A stretch of 64,000 bases of DNA, from assembly GCF_026616895.1 (NCBI RefSeq), contig NZ_JANYME010000002.1:1-64000 (forward strand), read 5' to 3'. Below the pieces are notes generated by a model. That model was not told where the DNA came from. It did not search any database and saw nothing but the letters and a program-made list of their open reading frames with translations. Numbering within the stretch: position 1 is the first letter of the stretch; each line of letters starts with the position of its first letter. The DNA is from Campylobacter sp. MG1. Lineage in GTDB: Bacteria; Campylobacterota; Campylobacteria; Campylobacterales; Campylobacteraceae. Positions 16,970 to 26,105 of the stretch are shown in pieces. The position numbers were made by a program, and so were the translations under genes.

Positions 16970-17857
16970 TTATAAAATTTCAAAACCTGTATTATTAAAA
17001 TCTAATGTCAAAACTCTCATATCTTTAAAATTATCACTTAAAATTTTATTTAACTTATTAGCGTCATCGTTATAGCAAAGATTAAAAAAAGTTGAGCCTG
17101 AACCACTTAAGTTACTCATCAATGCACCATTTTTAATAGCTAATTCTTGAACCTTAAAAAGTTCTGGGATAGCCATCATACGACCTCTTTCATGTAGTCT
17201 ATCCTTAGCGGCTACTTTTAGCATATCATAATTTTTACTCATAAAAGCTGCTGTTGTTAAAGAACTATGAGCTATATTAAAACAAGAATCTTCTAAACTA
17301 AGTTTGGTTGGTAAGGCCTTACGACTAGCATTTGTTGATATTGCTTTATTAGGGATACAAACTACAGCTTTTATAGAATCTGAAATTGTTGTTCTAATGT
17401 AATTTACTTTTAAATTTTCAACCAAAGAACATACAAAACCACCTAAAACAGCTGGACTAATATTATCAGGATGATTTTCGTAATCTAAAGCTTGATTTAA
17501 AATCATATTTTTATTAATACTTAAACCTGCAAAATAATAAGCACTTGCTATAGCTGCAACTATTATTGAACTAGAACTACCTAATCCTCTACTCAATGGG
17601 ATATTATTAACAAATGAAAAACTAAAATTGTCTTTCTTACCAGTTAATTTATAATAAGTTTCATTAAAAATTATTATAAACAAATTATGCTTTTTTAAAT
17701 AAATATTATCATCACCCTCGCCCTTAATACTAACCCTAAAAAATGAATTTTTTTTAATAATTGTCTCATTATAAAAATTTAAAGCTAAACCTAAACAATC
17801 AAATCCTGCACCTAAATTTGCACTTGTAGCTGGGCTAATAATTTTTAATTCTTTCAT
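16970..17857 (-). CDS. thrB: Homoserine kinase
   Basis: A 295-residue GHMP-family kinase that makes O-phosphohomoserine for threonine synthesis. SPATSANLGAGFDCLGLALN at 9-28 is the N-terminal motif, PLSRGLGSSSSIIVAA near 85-100 is the phosphate loop, and MSNLSGSGSTFFNL near 245-258 is the third GHMP motif. Length is normal. It follows tsaB by nine bases. Neighbourhood of lpxC, tsaB and thrB is as in C. jejuni (lpxC, Cj0133, thrB), from recollection of that genome. Confidence 0.93.
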   Translation of the reverse strand: MKELKIISPATSANLGAGFDCLGLALNFYNETIIKKNSFFRVSIKGEGDDNIYLKKHNLFIIIFNETYYKLTGKKDNFSFSFVNNIPLSRGLGSSSSIIVAAIASAYYFAGLSINKNMILNQALDYENHPDNISPAVLGGFVCSLVENLKVNYIRTTISDSIKAVVCIPNKAISTNASRKALPTKLSLEDSCFNIAHSSLTTAAFMSKNYDMLKVAAKDRLHERGRMMAIPELFKVQELAIKNGALMSNLSGSGSTFFNLCYNDDANKLNKILSDNFKDMRVLTLDFNNTGFEIL

Positions 17858-17866
17858 ATTTATCTC

Positions 17867-18289
17867 CTAAATAGCAGGTAAAAAATAATTTGGCAAATTA
17901 CTTTCTAAGAATTTGAAATTATACTCATTTGGTATAAAAAACTCATCTTTAAAATTATCATTTTTAATTAATTTGATTTTATCATCAGCAAGGGTAAAAT
18001 ATAAGTTATTGTTAGCTTTTATTAAATTATTCTTTGTAAATGTAAAACCACTAATTGCTTTTAATGGTATGTTTTTAACAAGGGCAATTGTGCTTAAAAA
18101 TACATAAACAATTTTTAAAGACATATATGAGCCTGGTCCATTAGCGTAGGCTAATTCGCTAAAATTATATTTATTTAATAGTTCTTGCATAATTTTTGGC
18201 AAATCTTCACTGGTTTTATTTATGATTTTGATTTCTTCTTTTAACAAATTATTACCATCATATATTCCAATGAGATTTGCCATAGGCAC
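17867..18289 (-). CDS. tsaB: tRNA t6A protein TsaB, short form
   Basis: A 140-residue ASKHA-fold protein. TsaB pairs with TsaD and TsaE to make the N6-threonylcarbamoyl adenosine at position 37 of tRNAs reading ANN codons. The hallmark is YANGPGSYMSLKIVYVFLSTIAL at residues 48-70, related to GPGSFTGLRIG of other TsaB proteins; SEDLPKIMQELL precedes it. It is much shorter than E. coli TsaB (231) and retains essentially the N-terminal dimerisation half, the usual form in Campylobacter. It lies between lpxC and thrB with gaps of 2 and 9 bases. Confidence 0.75.
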   Translation of the reverse strand: MPMANLIGIYDGNNLLKEEIKIINKTSEDLPKIMQELLNKYNFSELAYANGPGSYMSLKIVYVFLSTIALVKNIPLKAISGFTFTKNNLIKANNNLYFTLADDKIKLIKNDNFKDEFFIPNEYNFKFLESNLPNYFLPAI

Positions 18290-18291
18290 TA

Positions 18292-19191
18292 CTAAAAGTT
18301 TAATGTGAATGCCTTTAATAAATCTTTGTTTGTATCATCACTAAGAGTTACTAATTCATAAGAATTTGGATTGTTTAGCAATTCAATAGTTAGTTTATGA
18401 TTTAAATCATGGCTACTTGCGTAAGCTTTATAGTTAGCAAAAGTTGCTTTACCTAACATATATAAATCACCAATCGCATCAAGGATTTTATGTCTTACAA
18501 ATTCATTACTAAATCTTAATCCTTCAGGATTTAATATGCCATTATCATCTAAAACAACAGCGTTTTCTAAACTACCACCTAATGCTAATCCTTTTGATTT
18601 TAAATACTCAACATCTTTTAAAAACCCAAAAGTCCTAGCACTTGCAATTTCATTTATGAAATTTTGTTTATTAGCCTTGTAAATATAGTTTTGAGTATTA
18701 ATTGATGGGTGCTTAAAGTTTATAGTAAAATCATAAGTAGGAGCATTTGTAGGACTAAGACTTGCAAATTTATCTCCTTCTTGAATTTTTATTTCTTTTT
18801 TAACAACAAATATTTGTTTTTTAGCGTCAAGTTGTTTAATACCTGCTTCATCAAGCATAGCACAAAAACCAGCCGCTGAACCATCTAAAACAGGTGCTTC
18901 ATTTGCATCAATACTTATTAATAAATTATCAATTCCATAAGAGCTAACAGCACTCATTAAATGCTCAATTGTAGATATATAACCATCTTTATCTCCAATT
19001 ACCGTAGCCATTTGAGTATTGATTACGCTTTTATAATTTGCTTCGTAAAATTTATTAATATCTGTTCTATGAAATACCACTCCACTATTAGCACCTAGTG
19101 GGCTAAATTTTATCTTAATAGCACTACCTTTATGTAGTCCAATTCCAACATTTGAAACTACTTTTGCAATCGTTGTTTGCAACATTTTCAT
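18292..19191 (-). CDS. lpxC: UDP-3-O-acyl-N-acetylglucosamine deacetylase
   Basis: A 299-residue zinc enzyme for the committed step of lipid A synthesis. The first zinc histidine is in TIEHLMSAVSSYGIDN near 75-90; the other ligands are His and Asp in EFVRHKILDAIGDLYML near 225-241; the catalytic His is in ASSHDLNHK. N-terminal TIAKVVSNVGIGLHKG is typical. Length is normal. It is packed between the M23 peptidase (3-base gap) and tsaB (2-base gap), so expression is tied to peptidoglycan and flagellar genes upstream. Confidence 0.95.
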   Translation of the reverse strand: MKMLQTTIAKVVSNVGIGLHKGSAIKIKFSPLGANSGVVFHRTDINKFYEANYKSVINTQMATVIGDKDGYISTIEHLMSAVSSYGIDNLLISIDANEAPVLDGSAAGFCAMLDEAGIKQLDAKKQIFVVKKEIKIQEGDKFASLSPTNAPTYDFTINFKHPSINTQNYIYKANKQNFINEIASARTFGFLKDVEYLKSKGLALGGSLENAVVLDDNGILNPEGLRFSNEFVRHKILDAIGDLYMLGKATFANYKAYASSHDLNHKLTIELLNNPNSYELVTLSDDTNKDLLKAFTLNF

Positions 19192-19194
19192 TCC

Positions 19195-20550
19195 TTATTT
19201 TTTATTTATTATATCTTTTGCTTTATTTATTATAGCAAAAATATTGTCATTCATCCATTTAGAATCCATCCACTCTTCAGGTCTTACCTCAACGCCTTGA
19301 ACTAAAACACCAAAATGCAAATGGTCTCCTAATGCTAAACCACTAGTTCCTGTATTAGCTATTATCGTATTAGACTTTAATTCATCACCTAATTCTACAT
19401 TCTTCTTAGAACAATGTCCATATAAAGTATAAAGTCCTAAACCATGATCAATTATTAAATTTAACCCATAAATTCCATTATCTTGTGCGAATACTACTTT
19501 ACCATCATTGCTTAATACTATAGGCGCCATTTTTGTGCTAGCTAAATCAAGTCCCATATGATAGCTTTCACTAATTTGATTTCCATCATATTTATAATAT
19601 CTATGATCACCAAAATCAGCAACCTTCATACCATTTTTTAATGGAGAAAACGGAGTTAAATAAAAATCACTAATAATTTCATCTGTTAAATTATTAGTAG
19701 CTTTATGAATTAAATTTTCATTTTTCTTTCTAAGAGTTGCATTTACATAATCAAAAATTAAAGCATTATCATTTAAATTCTCTTCTGCATTAATTTCATA
19801 TAAATCTTTAATCTTTCCATTAATAAAATTATCATTAACGCTTATAGTAGATTCTCTATATGCTTTATTTTTAATATAATATGGAATTTTTTCTTTAACT
19901 ATATTATTAGCCTTATCATTAGCAATTATTCTAGCACTAAAATCATTATCTCTTATATCCCACGCAATAAGTGCTATATAATAATTATCTTTTAAAAATG
20001 GTATAGCTTTAAATACACGAGAATTTACATCTATATATAATTCACTTAAATTTTCATCATGCACATAAAAAACAACACTAGCAGCACCACCTTTAGTAAT
20101 ACTATATGAATTAGCTAAAATACTTACTTGTGGTCTAGTATTATCAATAACTACGCTAACAACTTTTTCAGTAGTATTACCCATAAACCAATTCCAAAAA
20201 CTACTATCTTTAGCTTTTATATAAAGAGTATATTTGCTTATATTTTCCCCAAATTTAGGTTTTGGTAATTCTATTGTGACATTAACTAAATTAGTATTTA
20301 CATTTTGATTTAATAAAATATTTTTATTAGGTTCATTATTTTTAGAATACTCAACTAAAATATTACTTAAATTTAAATTATCATTTACTTCAAAAACTAT
20401 CTTATCTCTAGTATTCCAATAAATAGTATCATTTATATTTACATTCGGAGAAATTCTTTCAAATAAATTTGAAAACGCAATAAAACCAAATATTATTACA
20501 AAAATAATAAATAACAAAAATACTGTTATTTTCCCTCTTCCCCTTCTCAA
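19195..20550 (-). CDS. Membrane-anchored M23 peptidoglycan endopeptidase
   Basis: A 451-residue protein with one N-terminal membrane anchor (residues 8-28), a long beta-rich periplasmic middle, and a C-terminal LytM/M23 domain. Zinc ligands are visible: His and Asp in SYHMGLDLAS near 331-340 and HLHFG near 408-412; GLNLIIDHGLGLYTLYGHC lies between. Such enzymes cut peptide crosslinks and shape the helical cell body. The neighbour lpxC matches the C. jejuni Cj0131-lpxC pair as I recall it. The active site looks complete. Confidence 0.85.
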   Translation of the reverse strand: MRRGRGKITVFLLFIIFVIIFGFIAFSNLFERISPNVNINDTIYWNTRDKIVFEVNDNLNLSNILVEYSKNNEPNKNILLNQNVNTNLVNVTIELPKPKFGENISKYTLYIKAKDSSFWNWFMGNTTEKVVSVVIDNTRPQVSILANSYSITKGGAASVVFYVHDENLSELYIDVNSRVFKAIPFLKDNYYIALIAWDIRDNDFSARIIANDKANNIVKEKIPYYIKNKAYRESTISVNDNFINGKIKDLYEINAEENLNDNALIFDYVNATLRKKNENLIHKATNNLTDEIISDFYLTPFSPLKNGMKVADFGDHRYYKYDGNQISESYHMGLDLASTKMAPIVLSNDGKVVFAQDNGIYGLNLIIDHGLGLYTLYGHCSKKNVELGDELKSNTIIANTGTSGLALGDHLHFGVLVQGVEVRPEEWMDSKWMNDNIFAIINKAKDIINKK

Positions 20551-20559
20551 CTTTTCTCC

Positions 20560-21291
20560 TTATAACTTGCTAATCTTTTCTTTATATGAGTTTAACGCAT
20601 TTTCTTTAATATAATTCATTTTAAAACAATCTATATAACTATTTTTTTCACTATCATTTAAATTAATATTATTTTCTCCGATAATAAATTTATATATCAT
20701 CTTATCATACGAAACCACTATAAATTTATTATATTTATCTAAATTTTTATAAGATATTATTTTAATCCTATTAGTATTTAAATTAAATGTTTTTGATATT
20801 ATATTTTGCAATTCGGCATATTTTTTTTTCTTATACCTAATTACAAAAAATAACAAAACTACGATAGCAATAAAAGCAAAAAAATAATCAAAATAAGATT
20901 TTTCATTACTTATATTAGAATTTACAACTAAATTTTCTGGAACTAATCTAATTTTTAATTCAAAATTTTGATTATTATTGTCTAAAAAAACTCCTAATTT
21001 TTGATTGCTTTCAAATTTAATAACAGTATTAGTATCTAGTAAATACATATACATATCACCAATAAAAGGCAAATTCAAAGGTATTTTACTTGATTCTGAT
21101 ATTAACATATCCTTAAACACTAAAGCCACAAAGTCTTTTTCTTTAAAAACCTTTATATTATTATTTTTATCATAAGGAGAATCTAATTTAAAAATTAAAT
21201 CAAGTTTATCCTCACTTCTAATTAAACTATAGTCTATAACATTACTTGCAAATAAATTTATACTAAAAATAATAAAAAATATCTTTTTCAT
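20560..21291 (-). CDS. fliO: FliO-like flagellar export component
   Basis: A 243-residue protein with a signal peptide (residues 1-16), a beta-rich periplasmic part to about 125, one membrane helix near 135-152 (FFAFIAIVVLLFFVIRYKKK), and a cytoplasmic domain. This long FliO form with an N-terminal periplasmic domain is known in Helicobacter and Campylobacter; FliO helps assemble the FliPQR export gate. Sequence alone would leave it unknown; the name rests on topology and on its overlap by four bases with the FliN-like gene. Moderate certainty. Confidence 0.6.
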   Translation of the reverse strand: MKKIFFIIFSINLFASNVIDYSLIRSEDKLDLIFKLDSPYDKNNNIKVFKEKDFVALVFKDMLISESSKIPLNLPFIGDMYMYLLDTNTVIKFESNQKLGVFLDNNNQNFELKIRLVPENLVVNSNISNEKSYFDYFFAFIAIVVLLFFVIRYKKKKYAELQNIISKTFNLNTNRIKIISYKNLDKYNKFIVVSYDKMIYKFIIGENNINLNDSEKNSYIDCFKMNYIKENALNSYKEKISKL

Positions 21292-21527
21292 ATAAACTCA
21301 TTAGTATAAATTTTATTACACACAATGGCTAAATTATCATCTTTTAAAAACAATTTACCTTTAGCAACTCTAACATTACTTACATATAAATCAGCACCAT
21401 TATTTAAAGAATTATCTAAATTTATAAAACTATCAATATCTAAATCTAAAAAATTTTCAACACTAATCATTGTACTAGCAACATCTATAAATAAATTTAG
21501 TTCAATATCTAAAATTTTATCAATCAT
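21288..21527 (-). CDS. fliN: FliN-like flagellar switch protein (SpoA domain)
   Basis: A 79-residue protein that is essentially one SpoA/FliN domain: LDIELNLFIDVASTMISVENFLDLDIDSFI, then GADLYVSNVRVAKGKLFLKDDNLAIVCNKI, following the FliN pattern of a beta start, D-x-x-x-L, and V-D-L-Y-V-N-G-x-L-x-A-x-G-E. FliN forms the C-ring base and docks export cargo. Most FliN proteins have an extra N-terminal stretch; this is the minimal form. It overlaps both neighbours, so the three flagellar-type genes are coupled. Confidence 0.75.
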   Translation of the reverse strand: MIDKILDIELNLFIDVASTMISVENFLDLDIDSFINLDNSLNNGADLYVSNVRVAKGKLFLKDDNLAIVCNKIYTNEFI

Positions 21528-21930
21528 AATGCTTCTTAATTAATCCCATAAAAAAATAATTATTATTGACTTTATAACACAACTTATGTTCATAAATTAA
21601 ACTATAGTCTAACCCTTTATAATCTGGAATTCCAATACTACAATTATCAAAGTCTTTCTTAATAAATCCTACAAGCTGATTAGCAATTTCTTTAGACAAA
21701 TCACAAATAACTTCATCATCTAAAAATTTATCACCTAATAATACAAACGCTAAATCTTCTAAACATTCATATTGAAAATTTAAATAAAAAGCATATTCAA
21801 TATTATCTAATTTTAAACAAATATGAGAAACATAAAACCTATTTACATCTACACAATCAATACTTTTTAAATCAAAACCTAAAGTGTGTATAAAAAAATT
21901 ATCGATAGAATACTTAGTAGCATTAAGCAT
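21520..21930 (-). CDS. CheX/CheC-like domain protein
   Basis: A 136-residue protein. The centre LAFVLLGDKFLDDEVICDLSKEIANQLVGFIKKDF resembles the CheC/CheX/FliY helix with a D-x-x-x-E-x-x-N pattern, where Glu and Asn form the CheY-P phosphatase site; here the residues are Glu and Asn in SKEIANQLVG. It is first in the ten-gene run and overlaps fliN by eight bases. In other bacteria FliY combines such a domain with a FliN domain, so this gene and its neighbour could act as a split FliY. Function is inferred. Confidence 0.45.
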   Translation of the reverse strand: MLNATKYSIDNFFIHTLGFDLKSIDCVDVNRFYVSHICLKLDNIEYAFYLNFQYECLEDLAFVLLGDKFLDDEVICDLSKEIANQLVGFIKKDFDNCSIGIPDYKGLDYSLIYEHKLCYKVNNNYFFMGLIKKHYD

Positions 21931-22015
21931 TAATCTTTCCTTAAATAAGTTTTAATTATTATAAGAAAGAAAAGTGTAAGCTAAGTTAATTAAGATTACG
22001 CCTTAGGAGTTTTTT

Positions 22016-22798
22016 ATGATAGAAGAATATACATTACTTACTTATATTATTTTTATTTTAGATGGGCTTTTAGTTGGTTTTACTGCAGGACTTTTTGCAA
22101 TAGGTGGCGGAACTGCTGTTGTGCCTATTATGACAACTTTTGTTGGGTACTCGCCTAAGATTGCTGTTGGAATTAGCGTTATGCAAATGGTTTTTTCATC
22201 TTTTTATAATTCGTATTTAAATTATAAAAAAGGCACATTGCAAGTAAAAAATGCTTTATATCCTGCTTTAGGTGGTTTAGTTGGTGGTTTTAGCGTTGGT
22301 TTTATTATGAAATTTGCAAGCAATTTAATGATTGCTTATATTATTTGTTTTTTAATTATTTGGGCTATTGTTAAACTTTATTTTACTCCTGCAAATCCAA
22401 TTGAACCTGAAAAGAATTCAAAATTATTACAATTTTTCGTAGGTTTAATAATAGGTGCAATTGCTACAAGTGGTGGAATAGGTGGTGGAGCATTACTCAC
22501 GCCTGCTTTAGTTGCAATTTGTAATTTTAATATTAAAAAAGCTGCTTCATTTAGCGGTCTTTTTGTAGCTTTTGCTGGAAGTGCTGCTTTTGTTTCTATG
22601 GCAATTACAAATCATGTTGATTATACTGCTGGTGCAATAATTGCTATTTCAAGTTTGCCTGGAGTTTGGGTTGGTAATTGGCTGTTTCATAAAATTAGCA
22701 ATAATACGCAAAAAAAACTTTTCATAGGATTTTTATTATTTGTATTGACTTTATCAATAATAGAAGTTCTAAAACAACACGGAGTATTTAATGAATAA
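22016..22798 (+). CDS. TauE/SafE-family membrane permease
   Basis: A 260-residue inner-membrane protein with about eight hydrophobic segments. Each half contains the family glycine motif: GFTAGLFAIGGGTAVVPIM near 21-39 and GAIATSGGIGGGALLTPAL near 146-164. Family members export sulfite or other small organosulfur anions; the substrate here is unknown. It is divergent from the flagellar run, and its stop overlaps the uvrA start by eight bases, so the two are co-transcribed. Confidence 0.85.
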   Translation: MIEEYTLLTYIIFILDGLLVGFTAGLFAIGGGTAVVPIMTTFVGYSPKIAVGISVMQMVFSSFYNSYLNYKKGTLQVKNALYPALGGLVGGFSVGFIMKFASNLMIAYIICFLIIWAIVKLYFTPANPIEPEKNSKLLQFFVGLIIGAIATSGGIGGGALLTPALVAICNFNIKKAASFSGLFVAFAGSAAFVSMAITNHVDYTAGAIIAISSLPGVWVGNWLFHKISNNTQKKLFIGFLLFVLTLSIIEVLKQHGVFNE

Positions 22799-25586
22799 TG
22801 AAATTCAAGTTATAAACGCAAGTGAAAATAACTTAAAAAATATAAACCTAACACTACCTAAAAATAAATTAATAGTTTTTACAGGGCTTAGTGGTAGTGG
22901 AAAATCAACTTTAGCTTTTGATACGCTTTATGCAGAAGGACAACGCCGTTATATAGAAAGCCTTAGTGCTTATGCTAGGCAATTTTTAGATAAATTTAGA
23001 AAACCAAATGTAGAAAAAATAGAAGGCTTAACCCCTGCTATTGCAATTGATCAAAAATCAACTAGCAAAAACCCACGCTCAACCGTTGGAACAATTACTG
23101 AAATATATGATTATTTAAGACTTTTGTATTCAAAAATCGGAGTTCAGCATTGTCATAAATGCGGAGAAAAAATCAATAAAATGGATACAGAAGATATAAT
23201 AAACGAAATGACAAAATTTAGCGAAAAGGCAATGATTTTAGCTCCTTTAGTAAAAGAAAAAAAAGGCACATTCGCACCACTTCTTGAAAGCCTAAAAGCT
23301 CAAGGTTTTATAAATATTTTAATAAACGGCACACTAACACGACTAGATGAGCCAATAGAATTAGCTAAAACTAAAAAGCATACTATTAAATTAGTAGTTG
23401 ATAGGCTAAGAATTAGTGATGATAATAAAAGTCGTTTAGCTCAAGCTGTTGAAAAAGCTTTAAGTTTAAGTTATGGTGAGTGTGAGTTAGAATTATTAGA
23501 AAGTAATAAAAATATTCATTATTCGCTTCATAATGCTTGTTTTAAATGTAAAATTTCATTTAATAAACTTGAGCCTTTAAGCTTTTCATTTAATAGCCCT
23601 AAAGGAGCTTGTTCTTTATGTGATGGTTTAGGCATTAGAATGAGTATTGACCAAGAAAAAATCATAAATTATGAAAGAAGCATAGAAGATGGTGCAGTTC
23701 GCACTATGATGGGCTTTAATAAAAGTTATTATTCAAAGTTACTTTTAGCATTTTGCGAAGCAGAAAAAATCCCTACAAATAAGCCTTATGAAGAATTAAG
23801 TGAATATCAAAAAAAGCTTATTTTATACGGAAGTGCAACAGAATTTAGCTTTTTATGGAATAAACATAATATCAAAAAAACTTTTGATGGAGCTATTAAA
23901 ATAAGTTATGAAATCTTAAAAGATGATAAAGATTTTAATGAATACATAACAGAAAAAACCTGCCCATCTTGCAAAGGCTTTAGATTAAACGAGCAAAGCT
24001 TAGCTGTGTTAGTAAATGGCAAAAGCATAGCTGATGTTATTAGCACACCTATTGAAGAGATTTGCGAATTTTTTAAAATAGAGAATTTTAATAATTTAAA
24101 TAAGCAAGATTATGAAATATCTTATCCTATTATTAAAGAAATCAATGAAAGATTATTTTTCTTAAATGATGTTGGCTTGGGGTATTTAACACTAGGTAGA
24201 GATGCAAGGACAATTAGTGGTGGAGAAGCTCAAAGAATTAGGATTGCTTCTCAAATTGGAAGTGGATTAAGCGGGGTTTTATATGTATTAGATGAGCCTA
24301 GCATAGGTCTTCACGAAAGAGATACGCAAAAACTAATAAATACTCTAAAAAGCTTGCAGGCTAAAGGAAATACCCTAATAGTAGTAGAGCACGATAGAAA
24401 GACAATTGAGAGTGCTGATGTAATCGTTGAGATTGGACCTAGGGCTGGAACTAGTGGTGGGGAGATTATCTTTAATGGCACTTATAAAGAATTGCTTAAA
24501 AGCAAATGCGAAACTGCATTGTATATAAATCGCAAAAAAGACATAGACCTTTATAAGGCTAGAAAGAGTGATGAATATTTAGAATTAAGTGGAATTAATC
24601 AAAACAATATAAAGGATTTAAGTGTGAAATTCCCACTTAGGAATTTAGTTTGTGTAACAGGAGTAAGCGGTAGTGGTAAAAGCTCATTAATGTTGCATTC
24701 ACTTCTACCTATTGCAAGAGCAAATCTAAATAGAGCAAAAGCAGTAATTAATGATATTACATACAAAGGTCTTGATAAATTAGATAAAGTAATTTTCCTA
24801 GATCAAAGTCCAATAGGAAAAACTCCAAGAAGCAATCCAGCAACATATACAGGGCTTATGGATGAGATTAGGAATTTATTTGCAAATGTTCCTGAAGCAC
24901 AGATTAGAGGATATAAAATCGGTCGCTTTAGCTTCAATGTTGCAGGTGGAAGGTGTGAAAAATGTAGCGGAGAAGGTGAGCTTAAAATCTCTATGCACTT
25001 TTTACCTGATGTAAATATTACTTGCGATGCTTGTGGGGGTAAAAGATACAACCATCAAACACTAGAGATTAAATATAAAGACAAAAATATAGCTGATGTT
25101 TTAGAAATGAGTGTAGCAGAAGCTTATGAGTTTTTTGCAAAACACCCTAAGATTAAGCAAAAATTAAAGACCTTAATGGATGTAGGGCTTGATTATATAA
25201 CCTTAGGTCAAAACGCTACAACCTTAAGTGGTGGGGAAGCTCAAAGGATAAAAATATCTAAAGAATTAAGTAGAAGTGATACAGGAAATACACTTTATTT
25301 ACTTGATGAACCAACTACGGGGCTTCATTTTGCAGATACGCAAAAATTAGTAAAAGTGTTGCAGCATTTAGTAGATGCTGGAAATAGTGTTTTTGTAATT
25401 GAGCATAATTTGGATTTAATCAAAAACGCTGATTATATTATAGATATGGGTCCTGAAGGCGGTTTTAGGGGTGGTAAGATAATTGCGACAGGTAATCCAT
25501 TAGAACTTGCTAAAAAATATGCTGATAAAAGCTATACAGCAAAGTTTTTGGCACAAGAATTTAAAGAAATGAAAAAGGAGTTTTGA
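22791..25586 (+). CDS. uvrA: Excinuclease ABC subunit A
   Basis: A 931-residue damage-recognition ATPase of nucleotide excision repair. Two ABC modules are complete: GLSGSGKSTLAFDTLYAEGQ near 31-50, signature TISGGEAQRIRIASQ and VLYVLDEPSIGLHERD; then GVSGSGKSSLMLHSLL near 630, TLSGGEAQRIKISKEL and TLYLLDEPTTGLHFAD. Zinc cysteines occur in the first module (CHKCG, C-x20-C-x-x-C), and CEKCSGEGEL / CDACGG in the second. Full length. Translation is coupled to the TauE gene. Confidence 0.97.
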   Translation: MNNEIQVINASENNLKNINLTLPKNKLIVFTGLSGSGKSTLAFDTLYAEGQRRYIESLSAYARQFLDKFRKPNVEKIEGLTPAIAIDQKSTSKNPRSTVGTITEIYDYLRLLYSKIGVQHCHKCGEKINKMDTEDIINEMTKFSEKAMILAPLVKEKKGTFAPLLESLKAQGFINILINGTLTRLDEPIELAKTKKHTIKLVVDRLRISDDNKSRLAQAVEKALSLSYGECELELLESNKNIHYSLHNACFKCKISFNKLEPLSFSFNSPKGACSLCDGLGIRMSIDQEKIINYERSIEDGAVRTMMGFNKSYYSKLLLAFCEAEKIPTNKPYEELSEYQKKLILYGSATEFSFLWNKHNIKKTFDGAIKISYEILKDDKDFNEYITEKTCPSCKGFRLNEQSLAVLVNGKSIADVISTPIEEICEFFKIENFNNLNKQDYEISYPIIKEINERLFFLNDVGLGYLTLGRDARTISGGEAQRIRIASQIGSGLSGVLYVLDEPSIGLHERDTQKLINTLKSLQAKGNTLIVVEHDRKTIESADVIVEIGPRAGTSGGEIIFNGTYKELLKSKCETALYINRKKDIDLYKARKSDEYLELSGINQNNIKDLSVKFPLRNLVCVTGVSGSGKSSLMLHSLLPIARANLNRAKAVINDITYKGLDKLDKVIFLDQSPIGKTPRSNPATYTGLMDEIRNLFANVPEAQIRGYKIGRFSFNVAGGRCEKCSGEGELKISMHFLPDVNITCDACGGKRYNHQTLEIKYKDKNIADVLEMSVAEAYEFFAKHPKIKQKLKTLMDVGLDYITLGQNATTLSGGEAQRIKISKELSRSDTGNTLYLLDEPTTGLHFADTQKLVKVLQHLVDAGNSVFVIEHNLDLIKNADYIIDMGPEGGFRGGKIIATGNPLELAKKYADKSYTAKFLAQEFKEMKKEF

Positions 25587-25641
25587 TTTTCAAAACTCTT
25601 TAAAATTATTTAAATATTTAAATTTATTTTTAAGAATGCAC

Positions 25642-25661
25642 TAAAGTTTTGCGAAACTTTA
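25642..25661 (+). terminator. Possible terminator after uvrA
   Basis: TAAAGTTT and AAACTTTA form an 8-bp stem over the loop TGCG, 56 bases after the uvrA stop. There is no long T run after it, so strength is uncertain. Confidence 0.4.
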
Positions 25662-25783
25662 AGCAAAGACAAATTTTAATTGCAAGGCTTAGTCTAAAAA
25701 ATAAAACCACTAAATTAATAATAAATTCAACAAAAAAGTAATTTTTAATAATAATTCATTTAATTATTACAAATATTAACACC

Positions 25784-26095
25784 TCAAATTTCTTTACTAT
25801 TACCTTCCTTTAGACGCTTTTTAACCGATTTTACCTTATATTTTAGATTATCATTTCTACTTTTGTGAATGTCAAATTTGGCTACTAAATAAACTCTATC
25901 TTTATTAATTAATTTATTTGCTTTATTTAAAATTTTTAAAGCACTTTTTAAATCATCAGTTTCTACGCTAGTTCCCATTGCACCTAATTTGTGTTTTATA
26001 TTTTTCTTTCTTAAATACTCAATAATTGGTGCTATTTCTTCACTTTTACTATCATCGCTCATAGAAAAAATACAAAAATCCATTGTAACACTCAT
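25784..26095 (-). CDS. MTH1187-type thiamine-binding protein
   Basis: A 103-residue ferredoxin-like-fold protein of the MTH1187/YkoF (DUF77) family. The start SVTMDFCIFSMSDD, the segment YLRKKNIKHKLGAMGTSVETDD and the end VYLVAKFDIHKSR are the family signature. Members form tetramers and bind thiamine or related small ligands; the physiological role is unsettled. The Lys/Arg-rich tail (KYKVKSVKKRLKEG) is longer than usual. It is the last gene of the proC-to-here minus-strand run. Confidence 0.75.
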   Translation of the reverse strand: MSVTMDFCIFSMSDDSKSEEIAPIIEYLRKKNIKHKLGAMGTSVETDDLKSALKILNKANKLINKDRVYLVAKFDIHKSRNDNLKYKVKSVKKRLKEGNSKEI

Positions 26096-26105
26096 TTTTT
26101 CTCCT

